54,162 nt of DNA, taken from the NCBI GenBank assembly GCA_002783405.1, contig PFGG01000043.1, forward strand, positions 1-54,162, written 5' to 3'. The position numbers were made by a program, and so were the translations under genes. The notes under the pieces are model-generated. The model was given only the letters and a program-made list of their open reading frames with translations. It searched no databases and was not told the DNA's origin. Position 1 is the first letter of the stretch. Every line of letters starts with the position of its first letter. Below are positions 34,078 to 43,970 of this stretch, one piece after another. This DNA is from a bacterium (Candidatus Blackallbacteria) CG13_big_fil_rev_8_21_14_2_50_49_14. GTDB taxonomy: Bacteria > Cyanobacteriota > Sericytochromatia > UBA7694.

Positions 34078-35409
34078 TTACTTGCGTCCCAATAAAAATG
34101 CTCCCTGGGGTTTTTCGGCATGCTGCCCCTCAGAAAAAACCAATTGTCCTCGTAAATAGGTGCGTTTTACGACCCCCCTCAGTTCTTGACGTAGATAGGG
34201 TGAAACAGGGTGTTTAAAGAAAATCTGTTCAGGGCTTAATTTGAATCGGGCATTTGGGTCCCAGATGACAAGATCGGCATCTGCTCCAAGAGCGATGCGT
34301 CCTTTTTGGGGTTGACCGATAAAATCAGCAGGGGCAGTTGACATCAGCTTTGCCAATTCTTCAAGGCTGAAACCGCGCTCTTGGGCACGTGTCCAGACAC
34401 TGGGCAATCCCAATTGCAAAGAGGCAATGCCGCCCCAGGCATGCAGAACATCTCCCGCTTCGAAACATTTTAAACCTGGGATGCAGGGAGAGTGATCGGT
34501 CACAATGCAATCGAGAAGCCCCTCTTTGAGGGCCTGCCAAAGGGCTTCCTGGTTGTTTTGTTCTCGAATGGGGGGCATGCATTTGTATTCAGGATGCCCA
34601 TCTGGAATGGTTTCTGCGGCAAAGTAAAGATAATGCGGGCAGGTTTCTACACTGAAGGGCAGGCCTTCTGCTTTGGCTGCACGAATATCCGGGAGTGCAG
34701 AGGCCGACGAAAGATGCACGATATGGGTTGGGCAGCCGGTCTCGCGACACAGTTTAACCATGTGTTGGATTGCGCGATCTTCCCAGTCGCGTGGGCGAGA
34801 CTGAAGAAAGGCTTGGTAGCTTTGTGCCTGGCTTTCAGCATGAACAGGTGCCTTTCCTTCCAATTCAGCATGTACCAGCAGAGGAACCCCGGCCTGTTTG
34901 AGGATCGGCATGGCAATTTTTAAATCTTGAGTTTGTGCTTGGGGGAAGTCATCGATCCCTGAATGGATCAGAAAACATTTAAAACCCAGGACGCCGTCGT
35001 TAATCATGGCCACCAATTCATTTTGATTGTTGGGAACGACCCCTCCCCAAAAACCGATATCGATCCAGGCCTGGTTTTGGGCTACCTGGCGCTTGAGCGC
35101 AAAAGCCTCAACGCTGGTGGTTACTGGGTCTGAATTCAAAGGCATATCGACCAAGGTGGTGACTCCCCCAGCGGCTGCTGCACGGGTGGCTGTCCAAAAT
35201 CCTTCCCATTCAGTGCGACCAGGTTCATTGACATGGACATGCGGGTCTACCAGCCCAGGCATCATCACAGCCGAGCCCAGGTTTTCTGCTGTTGGGGTGC
35301 AGGTACCCAATTCAATGCCTGAAATTTTTCCGTCTGCGATATGCAGGGTGGCTGCCTGTTCGCCTGTGGGCAAAATCACGCGCTCGCTGTAGAGACTCAA
35401 TGCCGTCAT
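34078..35409 (-). CDS. allB: Allantoinase (cyclic amidohydrolase)
   Basis: Allantoinase opens allantoin to allantoate in purine breakdown. PGLVDPHVHVNEPGRTEWEG carries the metal-binding HxH and the allantoin-specific NEPGRTEWEG. GVLGFKCFL holds the carboxylated Lys, and VHAELEG, HIVHLSSAS and TDHSPC supply the remaining ligands. ATG at 35409 is preferred over the longer frame because AGGGAAAG precedes it and the product starts at the usual beta strand (443 residues). No other ureide gene is adjacent; dihydroorotase-like substrates are less likely. Confidence 0.88.
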   Translation of the reverse strand: MTALSLYSERVILPTGEQAATLHIADGKISGIELGTCTPTAENLGSAVMMPGLVDPHVHVNEPGRTEWEGFWTATRAAAAGGVTTLVDMPLNSDPVTTSVEAFALKRQVAQNQAWIDIGFWGGVVPNNQNELVAMINDGVLGFKCFLIHSGIDDFPQAQTQDLKIAMPILKQAGVPLLVHAELEGKAPVHAESQAQSYQAFLQSRPRDWEDRAIQHMVKLCRETGCPTHIVHLSSASALPDIRAAKAEGLPFSVETCPHYLYFAAETIPDGHPEYKCMPPIREQNNQEALWQALKEGLLDCIVTDHSPCIPGLKCFEAGDVLHAWGGIASLQLGLPSVWTRAQERGFSLEELAKLMSTAPADFIGQPQKGRIALGADADLVIWDPNARFKLSPEQIFFKHPVSPYLRQELRGVVKRTYLRGQLVFSEGQHAEKPQGAFLLGRK

Positions 35410-35650
35410 AGTTGCTTTCCCTTCAGGGGTAATTTGAACTAATTTTAGCTTGTTTTGAGAAGCTTGCCCATTTCTTTGACCTGCGGAAAAAGGATGGGAC
35501 AAATGGTTTTCGAATCTTGTTTAAATTTTTTGATTTTCTAAGAAATCAATTGTTTTGCCTTTTCAATTTTTGGGAATAGTCATTGCATCCTCGGATTCGG
35601 TTTCCTTACCGAATGGCCGCTAAGCAAGTAAGAGTTGATGGGTAAAATAT

Positions 35651-36190
35651 ATGTTTTCAAAGCTTTATTTTCAACGTAAAGCTCAAAAAGGATTTACCTT
35701 GATTGAGCTGATGGTCGTGATTGTGATTATTGGGATCCTGGTCGCCATTGCCTTGCCCAATTTTATTGGCGCTCAGGATCGTGCCAAAATCTCCAGTGTG
35801 AAGGCCAATATGCATGCTTTTCAAACCATGGTTGAAACCTATGGTGTAGATTGGGGGGGAGCTTACCCGACATCCTATGCTTCGCTTCAAACCGAAGCTG
35901 TTGTGGGCAATTACGCAAAGTCTTATACCAATCCTTTTTCTTCTGTTACCGTTTCTCTGAGTGTGGATACGGATTGTAAGCGTTTGGCAGAGGTGATCAC
36001 GGGTTCAAATGCGCCTTCAAGTTATACCACTACTGCCACATATACAGGGCCCGGAGCAACCCAATGTTTTGGGCAAGTGATCTACCGTCGAGCCGTTTCT
36101 GGTGCGACTTTATATGCGGTTTATGGGCTTGATAAACAGGCGCGGTTTATTCAAGACAAAGGGCGTATTTTGGATTTGAGTAATTCCTGA
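35651..36190 (+). CDS. Type IV pilin-like prepilin
   Basis: This 179-residue prepilin has a 14-residue basic leader ending KAQKG, then F15-TLIELMVVIVIIGILVA with Glu at position 5 of the mature protein. Prepilin peptidase PilD should cut after Gly14. The C-terminal head has two cysteines (about residues 102 and 136) that may form the usual pilin disulfide. It could be a major pilin or a type II secretion pseudopilin. It stands alone, with no assembly genes adjacent. A short hairpin (ATTCGGT/ACCGAAT, 35595-35614) lies in its leader. Confidence 0.9.
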   Translation: MFSKLYFQRKAQKGFTLIELMVVIVIIGILVAIALPNFIGAQDRAKISSVKANMHAFQTMVETYGVDWGGAYPTSYASLQTEAVVGNYAKSYTNPFSSVTVSLSVDTDCKRLAEVITGSNAPSSYTTTATYTGPGATQCFGQVIYRRAVSGATLYAVYGLDKQARFIQDKGRILDLSNS

Positions 36191-36197
36191 GCGGGTT

Positions 36198-36818
36198 TTA
36201 GTTTGCGTTTTGTTGTGTGTTGGGAGTGGGAATATTCAACCAACGTTCACCCAGCCAACCCTTGCGTGTTTCGAGCTTGACATTGGCTCCCCCCTGAAAA
36301 TGACTCCAGAGGCTGGCATTCACCTTGAAAATAGGGGGCGGTGCCTGGAGGTTTTGGCAGCTTATATAGAGTAGATAAGGGGTATTTCCTGCTGTTTTGG
36401 GATCGAAGTCAGAAGGACGAATATGGCAGTTGTACTGGTGTATTTCGCTTCCTTCACTTAAAAAATTGAGGGGCAGTACCAAGCTGCAGAGAGCGCCCAG
36501 AATCAAAATAAAAGTAACAAAGGGGCGGTATTGATGCATGGCCCGAAGGAGAATCAGGGGAGTATGTTCTTTGCGGCTCATTTGTCCCATGTGAAAGCGG
36601 ATACGCAATAGAATCAGGGCCAGGAGCAGGAGTAAAATATTGGGAATCAATAAAAGCGTGGGGGATTGAAAAAAGTGATTGGCGGCCAAGAGCGTATAGA
36701 GAGAAAAGGTTGAACTCAAAAGCAGGATCCAGGCTGCGGCGAATAAGCCCTGAAACCAACTGGTGCTGCGAAGCTCTTCAAATTCTTCATGCAGTTGAGC
36801 GGTGCCTTTGATGGCCAT
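36198..36818 (-). CDS. Hypothetical membrane protein
   Basis: The family is not recognised. The 206-residue protein has three hydrophobic segments at about 24-46, 53-72 and 95-116. A soluble C-terminal domain of about 85 residues, with two Cys (HQYNCHI and YISCQNL), is probably periplasmic. ATG at 36818 follows AGGAG. It is convergent with the pilin gene, with only seven bases between the stops and no terminator. A link with pili is possible but not shown. Confidence 0.7.
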   Translation of the reverse strand: MAIKGTAQLHEEFEELRSTSWFQGLFAAAWILLLSSTFSLYTLLAANHFFQSPTLLLIPNILLLLLALILLRIRFHMGQMSRKEHTPLILLRAMHQYRPFVTFILILGALCSLVLPLNFLSEGSEIHQYNCHIRPSDFDPKTAGNTPYLLYISCQNLQAPPPIFKVNASLWSHFQGGANVKLETRKGWLGERWLNIPTPNTQQNAN

Positions 36819-37008
36819 GAATCTCTCCTGAGCGTAGGGTTGTCTCCTTAAGAATAGCTTGAGAACGCCAGAAGATCTACTGCCTGATTCGTTCTTTTCT
36901 TGCGGTTGTTTTCTGAAGTTTGCAGCTTGGGGGAAGCAATCGAGCGATGCAGAAAATCATCAAAAGAATGTTAAAGTGAGATCATCTTTTCTTTGGAGTC
37001 TGGTGTTC

Positions 37009-37929
37009 ATGTTCAAAGCGATCCAAAATTTACGCTGTTTGGGGCTGTTTTTACTTGTCTTTTCATTTTTGACTATCTTGGCTCCGCATGCTTGGGCGCA
37101 GACCAAAGAAGCTGTGGCGGTTCTTGAGTTAAGGGCCCAGGGAAACCTGGATCAGGCTGAAGCCAGTCTTTTAACCGATCGGGTGCGCAGTCTGGTGGTA
37201 CAAAACCCTGGCTTTAAAGTTCTTGAGCGTGAAGGAATGGATCGTATTTTGCGGGAGCAGGGTTTTCAAGCGACGCAAAACTGTGAAAATGAAGCCTGTT
37301 CGGTCAAGTTGGGCCGGTTGCTGGCCGTCCGAAAAATCATTACAGGCAGTGTGAGCAAGCTTGGCTCAATTTATACCTTGAGTTTGCGTGTGGTGGATGT
37401 GGAACAGGGTACGATTTTGGCTGAGCGTTTTGTGGATTGCAATTGTTCTCTACAATCCCTTCTGTTTGAACAGGTTTCACCCCTGCTTCAGCAATTGCTG
37501 GGCCAGGCTCCAACTGTTTTGCCTGATGCCGTCAAGCCCTCTGAACCTTCCATCCGAAAACGCAAACCCTTTCAGTTGGGGCTGGAAGGAGGGTTTTCCG
37601 ATTATTGGGGGGTAACCCTGGGATACAACTTCAATGAATATTTGGCCTTGCGCTTGGGCGCTACCTATCATCAAATGCAATTCAATGCTAATTTTAGTAC
37701 TTCAGACGGGATTGGCGGGGTCGCTGGCTTACGGGCTTATTTCAATCCGCATGATTGGGCGGGTTTTGTAGAGGTGGCGGCAACGACTGAGCTTTGGTTT
37801 ATTCCCCGCTTGGGTTTAGAATATCGCAATGATTGGGGACTCAATCTGTGGTTGGCGGGGGGCTGGCGTTATCGCTATGTCAATGGTGGTCAATTCGATG
37901 CCGTTGGGGGAGTGGGTTACGCGTTTTAA
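37009..37929 (+). CDS. CsgG-like domain fused to an outer-membrane barrel
   Basis: The 306-residue protein starts at ATG 37009 (GGAG ten bases upstream). A signal peptide (about 1-31, ending AWA) is followed by a CsgG/FlgT-like domain (about 35-175): AVAVLELRAQGNLDQAEASL, FKVLEREGMDRILREQGFQ, and a VRKIITGSVSKLGSIYTLSL core. A charged linker leads to about 120 residues of alternating beta strands ending GGVGYAF. A terminal aromatic residue is typical of BamA substrates. Four cysteines lie in the CsgG-like part. The longer frame to 36859 lacks a start signal. The function is unknown. Confidence 0.8.
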   Translation: MFKAIQNLRCLGLFLLVFSFLTILAPHAWAQTKEAVAVLELRAQGNLDQAEASLLTDRVRSLVVQNPGFKVLEREGMDRILREQGFQATQNCENEACSVKLGRLLAVRKIITGSVSKLGSIYTLSLRVVDVEQGTILAERFVDCNCSLQSLLFEQVSPLLQQLLGQAPTVLPDAVKPSEPSIRKRKPFQLGLEGGFSDYWGVTLGYNFNEYLALRLGATYHQMQFNANFSTSDGIGGVAGLRAYFNPHDWAGFVEVAATTELWFIPRLGLEYRNDWGLNLWLAGGWRYRYVNGGQFDAVGGVGYAF

Positions 37930-38075
37930 GCGCTGTGGCAAGAGCCTAAGGCTTTTCCTGTCTATCTAAGTCTGTGCTGTCTGCCTTGAAATTCTACCCC
38001 CGTGTATAATGAGTGGGTATGCGATCGGGCCCCTGCCCCGGTGCGTGAATAACCCTCCTTAGGAAGGACATGGCA

Positions 38076-40748
38076 ATGACCGAAGCACACGAAGATGCCC
38101 ATGCCATCGAAGAAATTGAAACCCGTGAATGGCTTGAATCTCTTGATTACGTGATTCAAGACGGTGGCTCTGAACGAACCCGCCGCTTGTTTGTACGTTT
38201 ACAGAACCGCGCTGCCAAATTTGGCGTGGATTTACCTTATTCAACCACGACCCCCTATGTGAATACGATTCCCCGCCACCAGCAACCCCCCTATCCAGGT
38301 CGTTACGAGATTGAACGCCGGATCAAGAGCATTATGCGTTGGAATGCCATGGCCATGGTGGTGCGTGCCAACCGCGATGAAGACGGGATTGGCGGCCATC
38401 TTTCTTCCTTTGCCTCCAGCGCAACGCTCTATGAGGTAGGTTTTAACCATTTCTTTCAGGGTAAGCATGGCGAAAAGGCTGCCGATCAGATTTACTTTCA
38501 AGGCCATGCCGCACCCGGGATTTATGCCCGCGCTTTTCTTGAGGGGCGTTTAAGTGAAGAACAGCTCAGCAATTACCGGCGTGAACTGCAAACCGGAGGC
38601 GGGCTTTCTTCTTATCCCCATCCCTGGTTGATGCCTGATTTTTGGGAGTTCCCCACTGTTTCCATGGGCTTGGGTCCTTTGATGTCCATTTACCAGGCCC
38701 GATTCAATAAATACCTTGAAAACCGGGGTTTAAAAAAACAAACGGGTAAGGTCTGGGCCTTTTTGGGCGATGGCGAAATGGATGAGCCTGAATCCTTGGG
38801 GGCGATTAGCCTGGCGGGTCGTGAGCAGTTGGACAATCTGGTCTTTGTGATCAATTGCAATCTCCAGCGCCTGGATGGCCCGGTGCGTGGCAATGGTAAG
38901 ATTGTCCAGGAACTGGAAGGCGTTTTCCGCGGTGCAGGTTGGAATGTGCTCAAAGTGCTTTGGGGCAGCGATTGGGATACCCTGCTTGAAAAAGACAAGA
39001 CCGGTCTGTTGGTTCAACGCATGAATGAAACCCTCGACGGTGAATACCAGAAGATTAAAGCCAGCGGTTCCGGGGCCTATGTGCGCGAACATTTCTTTGG
39101 TAAATATCCCGAATTGTTGGAACTGGTCGAAGACTATACCGATGACCAGCTCTGGAATCTGCACCGGGGGGGCCATGACTCTCTCAAGGTCTATGCTGCT
39201 TACCATCAGGCAGTACATACCCAGGGCATGCCCACGGTGATTCTGGCCAAAACAATCAAGGGCTATGGTTTGGGCGATTCTGGTCAAGGCAAGAATGTCG
39301 CCCACCAACAGAAAAAACTGACCGAGGACGAAATCCGTGAGTTCCGCTCGCGCTTTGGTATTCCGATTGCCGATGAAGATTTACTGAGTGTGCCCTTTTA
39401 CAAACCCAGCCCCGACAGTGATGAAATGCAGTATTTGCACGAACATCGCCAGAAATTGGGCGGGCCTGTTCCTCAGCGTCGTGTGCAATTGGCCCCACTG
39501 GCCCCTCCGCCGGATAAACTTTTTTCAGAATTCGATGGCGGCAGCGAGGGACGCGAGCTTTCAACGACCATGGCCTATGTGCGCATGCTTTCCCGTTTTC
39601 TCAAAGATAAAAACCTTGGGCCCCTGATTGTGCCGATTATCCCAGATGAAGCCCGTACCTTTGGCATGGAGGGCCTGTTTAATCTCTATGGGATTTACTC
39701 CCATGCGGGTCAAAAATATGATCCCGTGGACAGCGATTCATTGATGCGCTACCGCGAAGCCCAAAATGGGCAGATTCTTGAAGAGGGGATTACGGAAGCG
39801 GGTTCGCTTTCCTCTTTTATTGCCGCAGGTACAGCCTATGCCAGTCATGGCGTAAATACCATTCCCTTTTTCACTTTTTATTCGATGTTTGGTTTGCAAC
39901 GTGTGGGGGATTTGGTTTGGGCGGCCGGAGATATGCGCTGCAAGGGCTTTTTAATGGGGGCTACTGCCGGGCGTACCACCCTGGCAGGCGAAGGTTTGCA
40001 GCATCAGGATGGAAACAGCCATGTGCTGGCGCTTCCCCACCCGACCTTAAAGGCCTATGACCCCGCCTTTGCCTATGAGATCGGCGTTTTGCTCCAAGAG
40101 GGTATTCGTCGGATGTATGTTGAACAAAAAGATGAATTTTACTATATCACCATTGGCAATGAGGCCTATGCACAGCCCCCCATGCCAGAGGGAGTGCGTG
40201 AAGGCATTCTCAAAGGGCTTTACCGCTTCAAACGTTCGGAGTTGGTGCAGCCCAAGGCCCGTGTGCAGCTTTGGGGCAGTGGGGCGTTAATGCCGGGTGT
40301 GCTCAAGGCCGCTGAAATGCTTGAACGCTACGGTGTTGCTGCAGACGTTTGGAGTGTGACCAGTTACAAGGAACTTTACCAGGATGCTTTGGATGCCGAG
40401 CGTTGGAATTTGCTGCATCCGGAACAGCCCGAACGTCAGAGTTGGTTACAAGCCGCTCTGGCTGAGACCGAAGGCCCGGTAATTGCGATTTCTGACTATT
40501 GCAAAGTGCTTGCACTTTCTTTGGCCAAATGGGTTCCCCAAGGTTTGATTGCATTGGGTACCGATGGCTTTGGCCGCAGCGAAGGCCGTACTGATTTGCG
40601 TCGCTTTTTTGAGGTTGATGCTGAACATACCACTTGGACTGCTTTAAGCCATTTGGTTCGCGCTGGAAAACTGGATGCAAGCCTGCTTAAAGAGGCGCGA
40701 TCTGCCTTGCGGATTGATCCAGAAAAACCCAATCCAATGAGCGTTTAA
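38076..40748 (+). CDS. aceE: Pyruvate dehydrogenase E1 component, homodimeric type
   Basis: E1 decarboxylates pyruvate with thiamine diphosphate and passes the acetyl unit to the E2 lipoyl group. The 890-residue protein is the large single-chain AceE type. The ThDP motif is FLGDGEMDEPESLGA with NCNLQRLDG downstream; later come GATAGRTTLAGEGLQHQDG and the transketolase-type C-terminal domain. ATG at 38076 is preferred because AGGAAGGA lies seven bases upstream; ATG at 38070 would be too close. It is the first gene of aceE-aceF-lpd. Cyanobacteria usually have the two-chain E1, so this type is notable. Confidence 0.95.
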   Translation: MTEAHEDAHAIEEIETREWLESLDYVIQDGGSERTRRLFVRLQNRAAKFGVDLPYSTTTPYVNTIPRHQQPPYPGRYEIERRIKSIMRWNAMAMVVRANRDEDGIGGHLSSFASSATLYEVGFNHFFQGKHGEKAADQIYFQGHAAPGIYARAFLEGRLSEEQLSNYRRELQTGGGLSSYPHPWLMPDFWEFPTVSMGLGPLMSIYQARFNKYLENRGLKKQTGKVWAFLGDGEMDEPESLGAISLAGREQLDNLVFVINCNLQRLDGPVRGNGKIVQELEGVFRGAGWNVLKVLWGSDWDTLLEKDKTGLLVQRMNETLDGEYQKIKASGSGAYVREHFFGKYPELLELVEDYTDDQLWNLHRGGHDSLKVYAAYHQAVHTQGMPTVILAKTIKGYGLGDSGQGKNVAHQQKKLTEDEIREFRSRFGIPIADEDLLSVPFYKPSPDSDEMQYLHEHRQKLGGPVPQRRVQLAPLAPPPDKLFSEFDGGSEGRELSTTMAYVRMLSRFLKDKNLGPLIVPIIPDEARTFGMEGLFNLYGIYSHAGQKYDPVDSDSLMRYREAQNGQILEEGITEAGSLSSFIAAGTAYASHGVNTIPFFTFYSMFGLQRVGDLVWAAGDMRCKGFLMGATAGRTTLAGEGLQHQDGNSHVLALPHPTLKAYDPAFAYEIGVLLQEGIRRMYVEQKDEFYYITIGNEAYAQPPMPEGVREGILKGLYRFKRSELVQPKARVQLWGSGALMPGVLKAAEMLERYGVAADVWSVTSYKELYQDALDAERWNLLHPEQPERQSWLQAALAETEGPVIAISDYCKVLALSLAKWVPQGLIALGTDGFGRSEGRTDLRRFFEVDAEHTTWTALSHLVRAGKLDASLLKEARSALRIDPEKPNPMSV

Positions 40749-40758
40749 GGAGGCTGCC

Positions 40759-42378
40759 ATGAAACGTGAAATTTTTGTGCCCAAATTGGGCGATAATGTA
40801 GCTGCAGCCGAAATTACCCAGGTTTTGGTGGCTGTGGGTGATCGCATTGCGGTGGATCAGCCTTTGATTGAATTGGAGTCTGACAAGGCTTCGGTTGAGA
40901 TTCCTTCTCCTGCGGCTGGGGTGGTGCAGTCTTTGGCTGTCAAAGAAGGTGACAGTCTGCAAGAGGGCAGTTTGATTCTCGTGCTTGAGGAAACAGGCGC
41001 ATCAGAGCCTGTTGAGGTACCTGTGGAAAAGCCTGTGGAAAAACAGTCTGAAAAGGTTCCTGATCCGGTTGTGGCTGTCGCCCCAGCTTCAGGTGCTTTT
41101 GAAATGCGCATCCCCAAGCTGGGAGACAATGTGGCTGCAGCTGAAATCACCCAATTGCTGGTGGCTGTTGGCGATATGCTTGAAAAGGATCAAGCGGTTT
41201 TGGAGTTGGAGTCTGACAAGGCTTCGGTTGAAATTCCTGCTCCTGTGGCTGGGGTAGTGAAATCCTTGGCTGTCAAACCAGGGGATAGCGTGAAAGAAGG
41301 CGATTTGGTCTTGGTTCTGGAGAGCTCTGCAGGGGCCACGGTTCCGCAGCCTGTTGCCCAAGCAGCTCCTGCTCAGGCTCCTGCTTCTGTGCCCGCTGCT
41401 CCTGTGGTCCCCGTGGCCGGGGTTGCCAAACCAGTGCCTGAACCCTTGGCCCCTTCTGAGAATCCGATTCCGGCAGCTCCTTCTGTGCGCCTTTTTGCAC
41501 GTGAATTGGGGGTTGATCTTCGCCAGGTTAAGGGCAGTGGTCCACGGGGTCGGATTTCGAAAGAGGATGTCAAACTGTGGGTGAAAGCTGCGCTCAAAAC
41601 AGGGCCTGCTGCACCACTTGGCAGCGCTGTCAGTTTGAGTGTGCCTGATTTGCCCGACTTCAGCCAATGGGGTGGGGTGCACACCGAAAAACTTACGCCT
41701 GTGCGCCGTGCGACAGCGGCGCAAATGCACCGGGCCTGGAGCCAGATTCCCCATGTCACGCAGTTTGATCAGGCCGATATCACCGAAGTTGAAACCTTCC
41801 GCAAGGCCCGTGCCAAGCAGGTTGAAGCCGCCGGTGGCAAACTGACGGTGACGGCCATTCTGCTCAAGCTTTGTGGTCTGGCGCTGAAGCGGTTCCCCAA
41901 ATTTAATGCCAGTCTGGATCTGAAAAATGATCAGCTGATTTACAAAGAATATGTCAATATTGGCGTGGCAGTGGATACGCCCCGTGGCTTGCTCGTTCCC
42001 GTGATCCGCGCTGTGGATCGCAAGGGGGTAACCGGTCTTTCGGTGGAATTGGGTGAGATTGCCAAAAAAGCCCGCGATCGCAAATTGGGCAGTGAAGATT
42101 TGCAGGGAGCGGGTTTCAGTATTTCCAATCTGGGTGGGGTGGGAACCACCTATTTCACCCCGATTGTAAATTGGCCTGAGGTGGCGATTTTGGGTGTGGG
42201 CCGGGCGCAAACCCAGCCTGTCTGGCGTGATGGACAATTTGTACCCCGTCAGATCATGCCGCTTTCGTTGTCCTATGACCACCGTGTCATTGATGGTGCT
42301 GAGGCAGCGCGCTTTCTGCGCTTTTTGGCTGAAGCGCTTGAATCCCCGCTGATGCTCTTGATGGAAGGAGATCTTTAA
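40759..42378 (+). CDS. aceF: Dihydrolipoamide acetyltransferase E2 with two lipoyl domains
   Basis: E2 forms the core of the complex and transfers acetyl to CoA. The 539 residues contain two lipoyl domains (about 3-78 and 115-190) with lipoylated Lys43 and Lys154, each in [12 protein letters not shown] Pro/Ala-rich linker, an E3-binding domain (about 237-270; [20 protein letters not shown]) and the catalytic domain follow. His508 in SYDHRVIDG is catalytic. The two lipoyl domains share [11 protein letters not shown] and long stretches of identical DNA, a sign of recent duplication or conversion. GGAGG precedes ATG at 40759, eleven bases after aceE. Confidence 0.95.
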   Translation: MKREIFVPKLGDNVAAAEITQVLVAVGDRIAVDQPLIELESDKASVEIPSPAAGVVQSLAVKEGDSLQEGSLILVLEETGASEPVEVPVEKPVEKQSEKVPDPVVAVAPASGAFEMRIPKLGDNVAAAEITQLLVAVGDMLEKDQAVLELESDKASVEIPAPVAGVVKSLAVKPGDSVKEGDLVLVLESSAGATVPQPVAQAAPAQAPASVPAAPVVPVAGVAKPVPEPLAPSENPIPAAPSVRLFARELGVDLRQVKGSGPRGRISKEDVKLWVKAALKTGPAAPLGSAVSLSVPDLPDFSQWGGVHTEKLTPVRRATAAQMHRAWSQIPHVTQFDQADITEVETFRKARAKQVEAAGGKLTVTAILLKLCGLALKRFPKFNASLDLKNDQLIYKEYVNIGVAVDTPRGLLVPVIRAVDRKGVTGLSVELGEIAKKARDRKLGSEDLQGAGFSISNLGGVGTTYFTPIVNWPEVAILGVGRAQTQPVWRDGQFVPRQIMPLSLSYDHRVIDGAEAARFLRFLAEALESPLMLLMEGDL

Positions 42379-42383
42379 AACGT

Positions 42384-43805
42384 ATGAATCATGAATCGTA
42401 TCAGGTGATTGTTCTGGGCGGTGGCCCAGGTGGTTATGCAGCAGCCTTTATGGCTGCTGATCTGGGCTTGAAAGTGGCCCTGGTTGAAAAACGGGTCAAT
42501 CCCGGTGGGGTTTGCCTGTTTGAAGGCTGTATCCCTTCCAAAGCCTTTCTACATGCTGCCGAATTGATCAATGAAAGCAAGCATGCTGCCAGTTTTGGTT
42601 TGGAATTTGCGCCCCCCAAAATCGATATCGACAAACTGCGGGCCTGGAAAGATACCAAGGTGGTAAAAGGGCTGACTGGCGGCTTGGGCCAATTGGCCAA
42701 GGCCCGCAAGGTGCAGTTTATCCAGGGCACGGGCACGATTCAGGATACCCATCATCTGCAGGTAGAAACAGCCAATGGCCAGCAAACTTTGCATTTTGAA
42801 CATCTGATTGTGGCGACGGGTTCCAGCCCGATTGTCTTGCCCTTTTTGCCCAAATCTCCACGGGTGATGGATTCGACAGCTGCGCTTGAATTGCCCGATA
42901 TTCCTGAGCGCCTGCTGGTACTGGGTGGCGGCTATATTGGGCTCGAAATGGCGACTGTTTATGCGGCCTTGGGTTCAAAAGTAACCGTGGTTGAAATGCT
43001 GGATTCTCTCTTGGCAGGAGCCGACCCTGATCTGGTCAAACCTTTGCACAAACGGATTGAAAAACAATTGGCTGCCATTTTGCTGAAAACCAAAGTCACA
43101 GGCGCCAAAGAACAGGGTGAAGAACTGGTGGTCAGCTTTGAAGGGCCTGATGGCAAAGCCTTTGAACAGACCTTTGATCGGATTTTGGTTTCCGTGGGCC
43201 GCCGTCCCAATGGCAAAGGCATTGGGCTTGAGAATACCAAAATTGAACTCGATCAGCAGGGCTTTATTCCTGTTAATCCCCAGCGCCAGACTGTAGAGCC
43301 TTCGATCTATGCGATTGGTGACGTTGCTGGGCAACCTATGCTGGCCCACAAGGCCTCTCATGAGGGCCGTGTCGCGGTAGAGGCGATTGCTGGGCACAAG
43401 GTGGCCTTTGAACCCTATGCGATTCCGGCCGTGGTCTTTACCGATCCTGAGGTCGCTTGGTGTGGTCTGACTGAACGTGAAGCCGAGGCCCAGGGCCGTA
43501 AGGTAGAAGTAGCCAAGTTTCCATGGGCAGCTTCTGGCCGTGCTTTGACCCTGGATCGTACCGAAGGTTTGACCAAATTGATCATTGATCCTGAAACCGA
43601 GCGTGTTTTGGGGGTGGGTATTGTCGGCAAAGGGGCGGGTGAACTGATCGCGGAAGCCACGCTGGCGGTTGAAATGGCTGCTTTGGCGACGGATCTCAAA
43701 CTCACGATCCATGCGCATCCCACGCTTTCTGAAACCGTGATGGAAGCCGCCGAAATGTTCTTTGGCCAGAGCACACATATTTACAAGCCCAAACGCAGTA
43801 AATAG
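42384..43805 (+). CDS. lpdA: Dihydrolipoamide dehydrogenase (E3)
   Basis: This FAD enzyme reoxidises the E2 lipoyl groups with NAD+. The 473 residues show the N-terminal FAD motif [10 protein letters not shown], the redox-active disulfide Cys44-x4-Cys49 in [12 protein letters not shown], an NAD-binding [14 protein letters not shown], and a C-terminal dimer domain with HAHPTLSE holding the catalytic His. It begins five bases after aceF and ends the operon before a very strong terminator. It probably also serves other 2-oxoacid complexes. Confidence 0.95.
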   Translation: MNHESYQVIVLGGGPGGYAAAFMAADLGLKVALVEKRVNPGGVCLFEGCIPSKAFLHAAELINESKHAASFGLEFAPPKIDIDKLRAWKDTKVVKGLTGGLGQLAKARKVQFIQGTGTIQDTHHLQVETANGQQTLHFEHLIVATGSSPIVLPFLPKSPRVMDSTAALELPDIPERLLVLGGGYIGLEMATVYAALGSKVTVVEMLDSLLAGADPDLVKPLHKRIEKQLAAILLKTKVTGAKEQGEELVVSFEGPDGKAFEQTFDRILVSVGRRPNGKGIGLENTKIELDQQGFIPVNPQRQTVEPSIYAIGDVAGQPMLAHKASHEGRVAVEAIAGHKVAFEPYAIPAVVFTDPEVAWCGLTEREAEAQGRKVEVAKFPWAASGRALTLDRTEGLTKLIIDPETERVLGVGIVGKGAGELIAEATLAVEMAALATDLKLTIHAHPTLSETVMEAAEMFFGQSTHIYKPKRSK

Positions 43806-43817
43806 TTTGGTTTTTAC

Positions 43818-43862
43818 AAGCAGCCACAAAGCCCTCTCCAATGAAGGGCTTTGTGGCTGCTT
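43818..43862 (+). terminator. Strong terminator of the aceE-aceF-lpdA operon
   Basis: AAGCAGCCACAAAGCCCT and AGGGCTTTGTGGCTGCTT pair perfectly over 18 bases around a short loop, followed by TCTTCTTT. The stem is unusually long and perfect for a terminator. Confidence 0.85.
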
Positions 43863-43970
43863 CTTCTTTGGAGTTGTTCAAACGAAGGGTTGATTTGTTG
43901 TTTGAACTATTGCTGCGTTCACTTACCTAGAGATTCATAAATATAACAAAAAAATTCAGTAGTATTGAAT

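Noticed and set aside
35565-35595. Possible sigma-54 promoter (TGG...TTGC) before the pilin gene
   Set aside because: GG and GC are 11 bases apart instead of the strict 10, and the rest of the consensus is poor.
41089-42282. 397-codon minus-strand frame inside aceF
   Set aside because: Antisense shadow of a clearly coding gene; low-complexity His/Arg-rich product.
42975-43841. 288-codon minus-strand frame inside lpdA
   Set aside because: Shadow of lpdA produced by codon bias; no homology visible.
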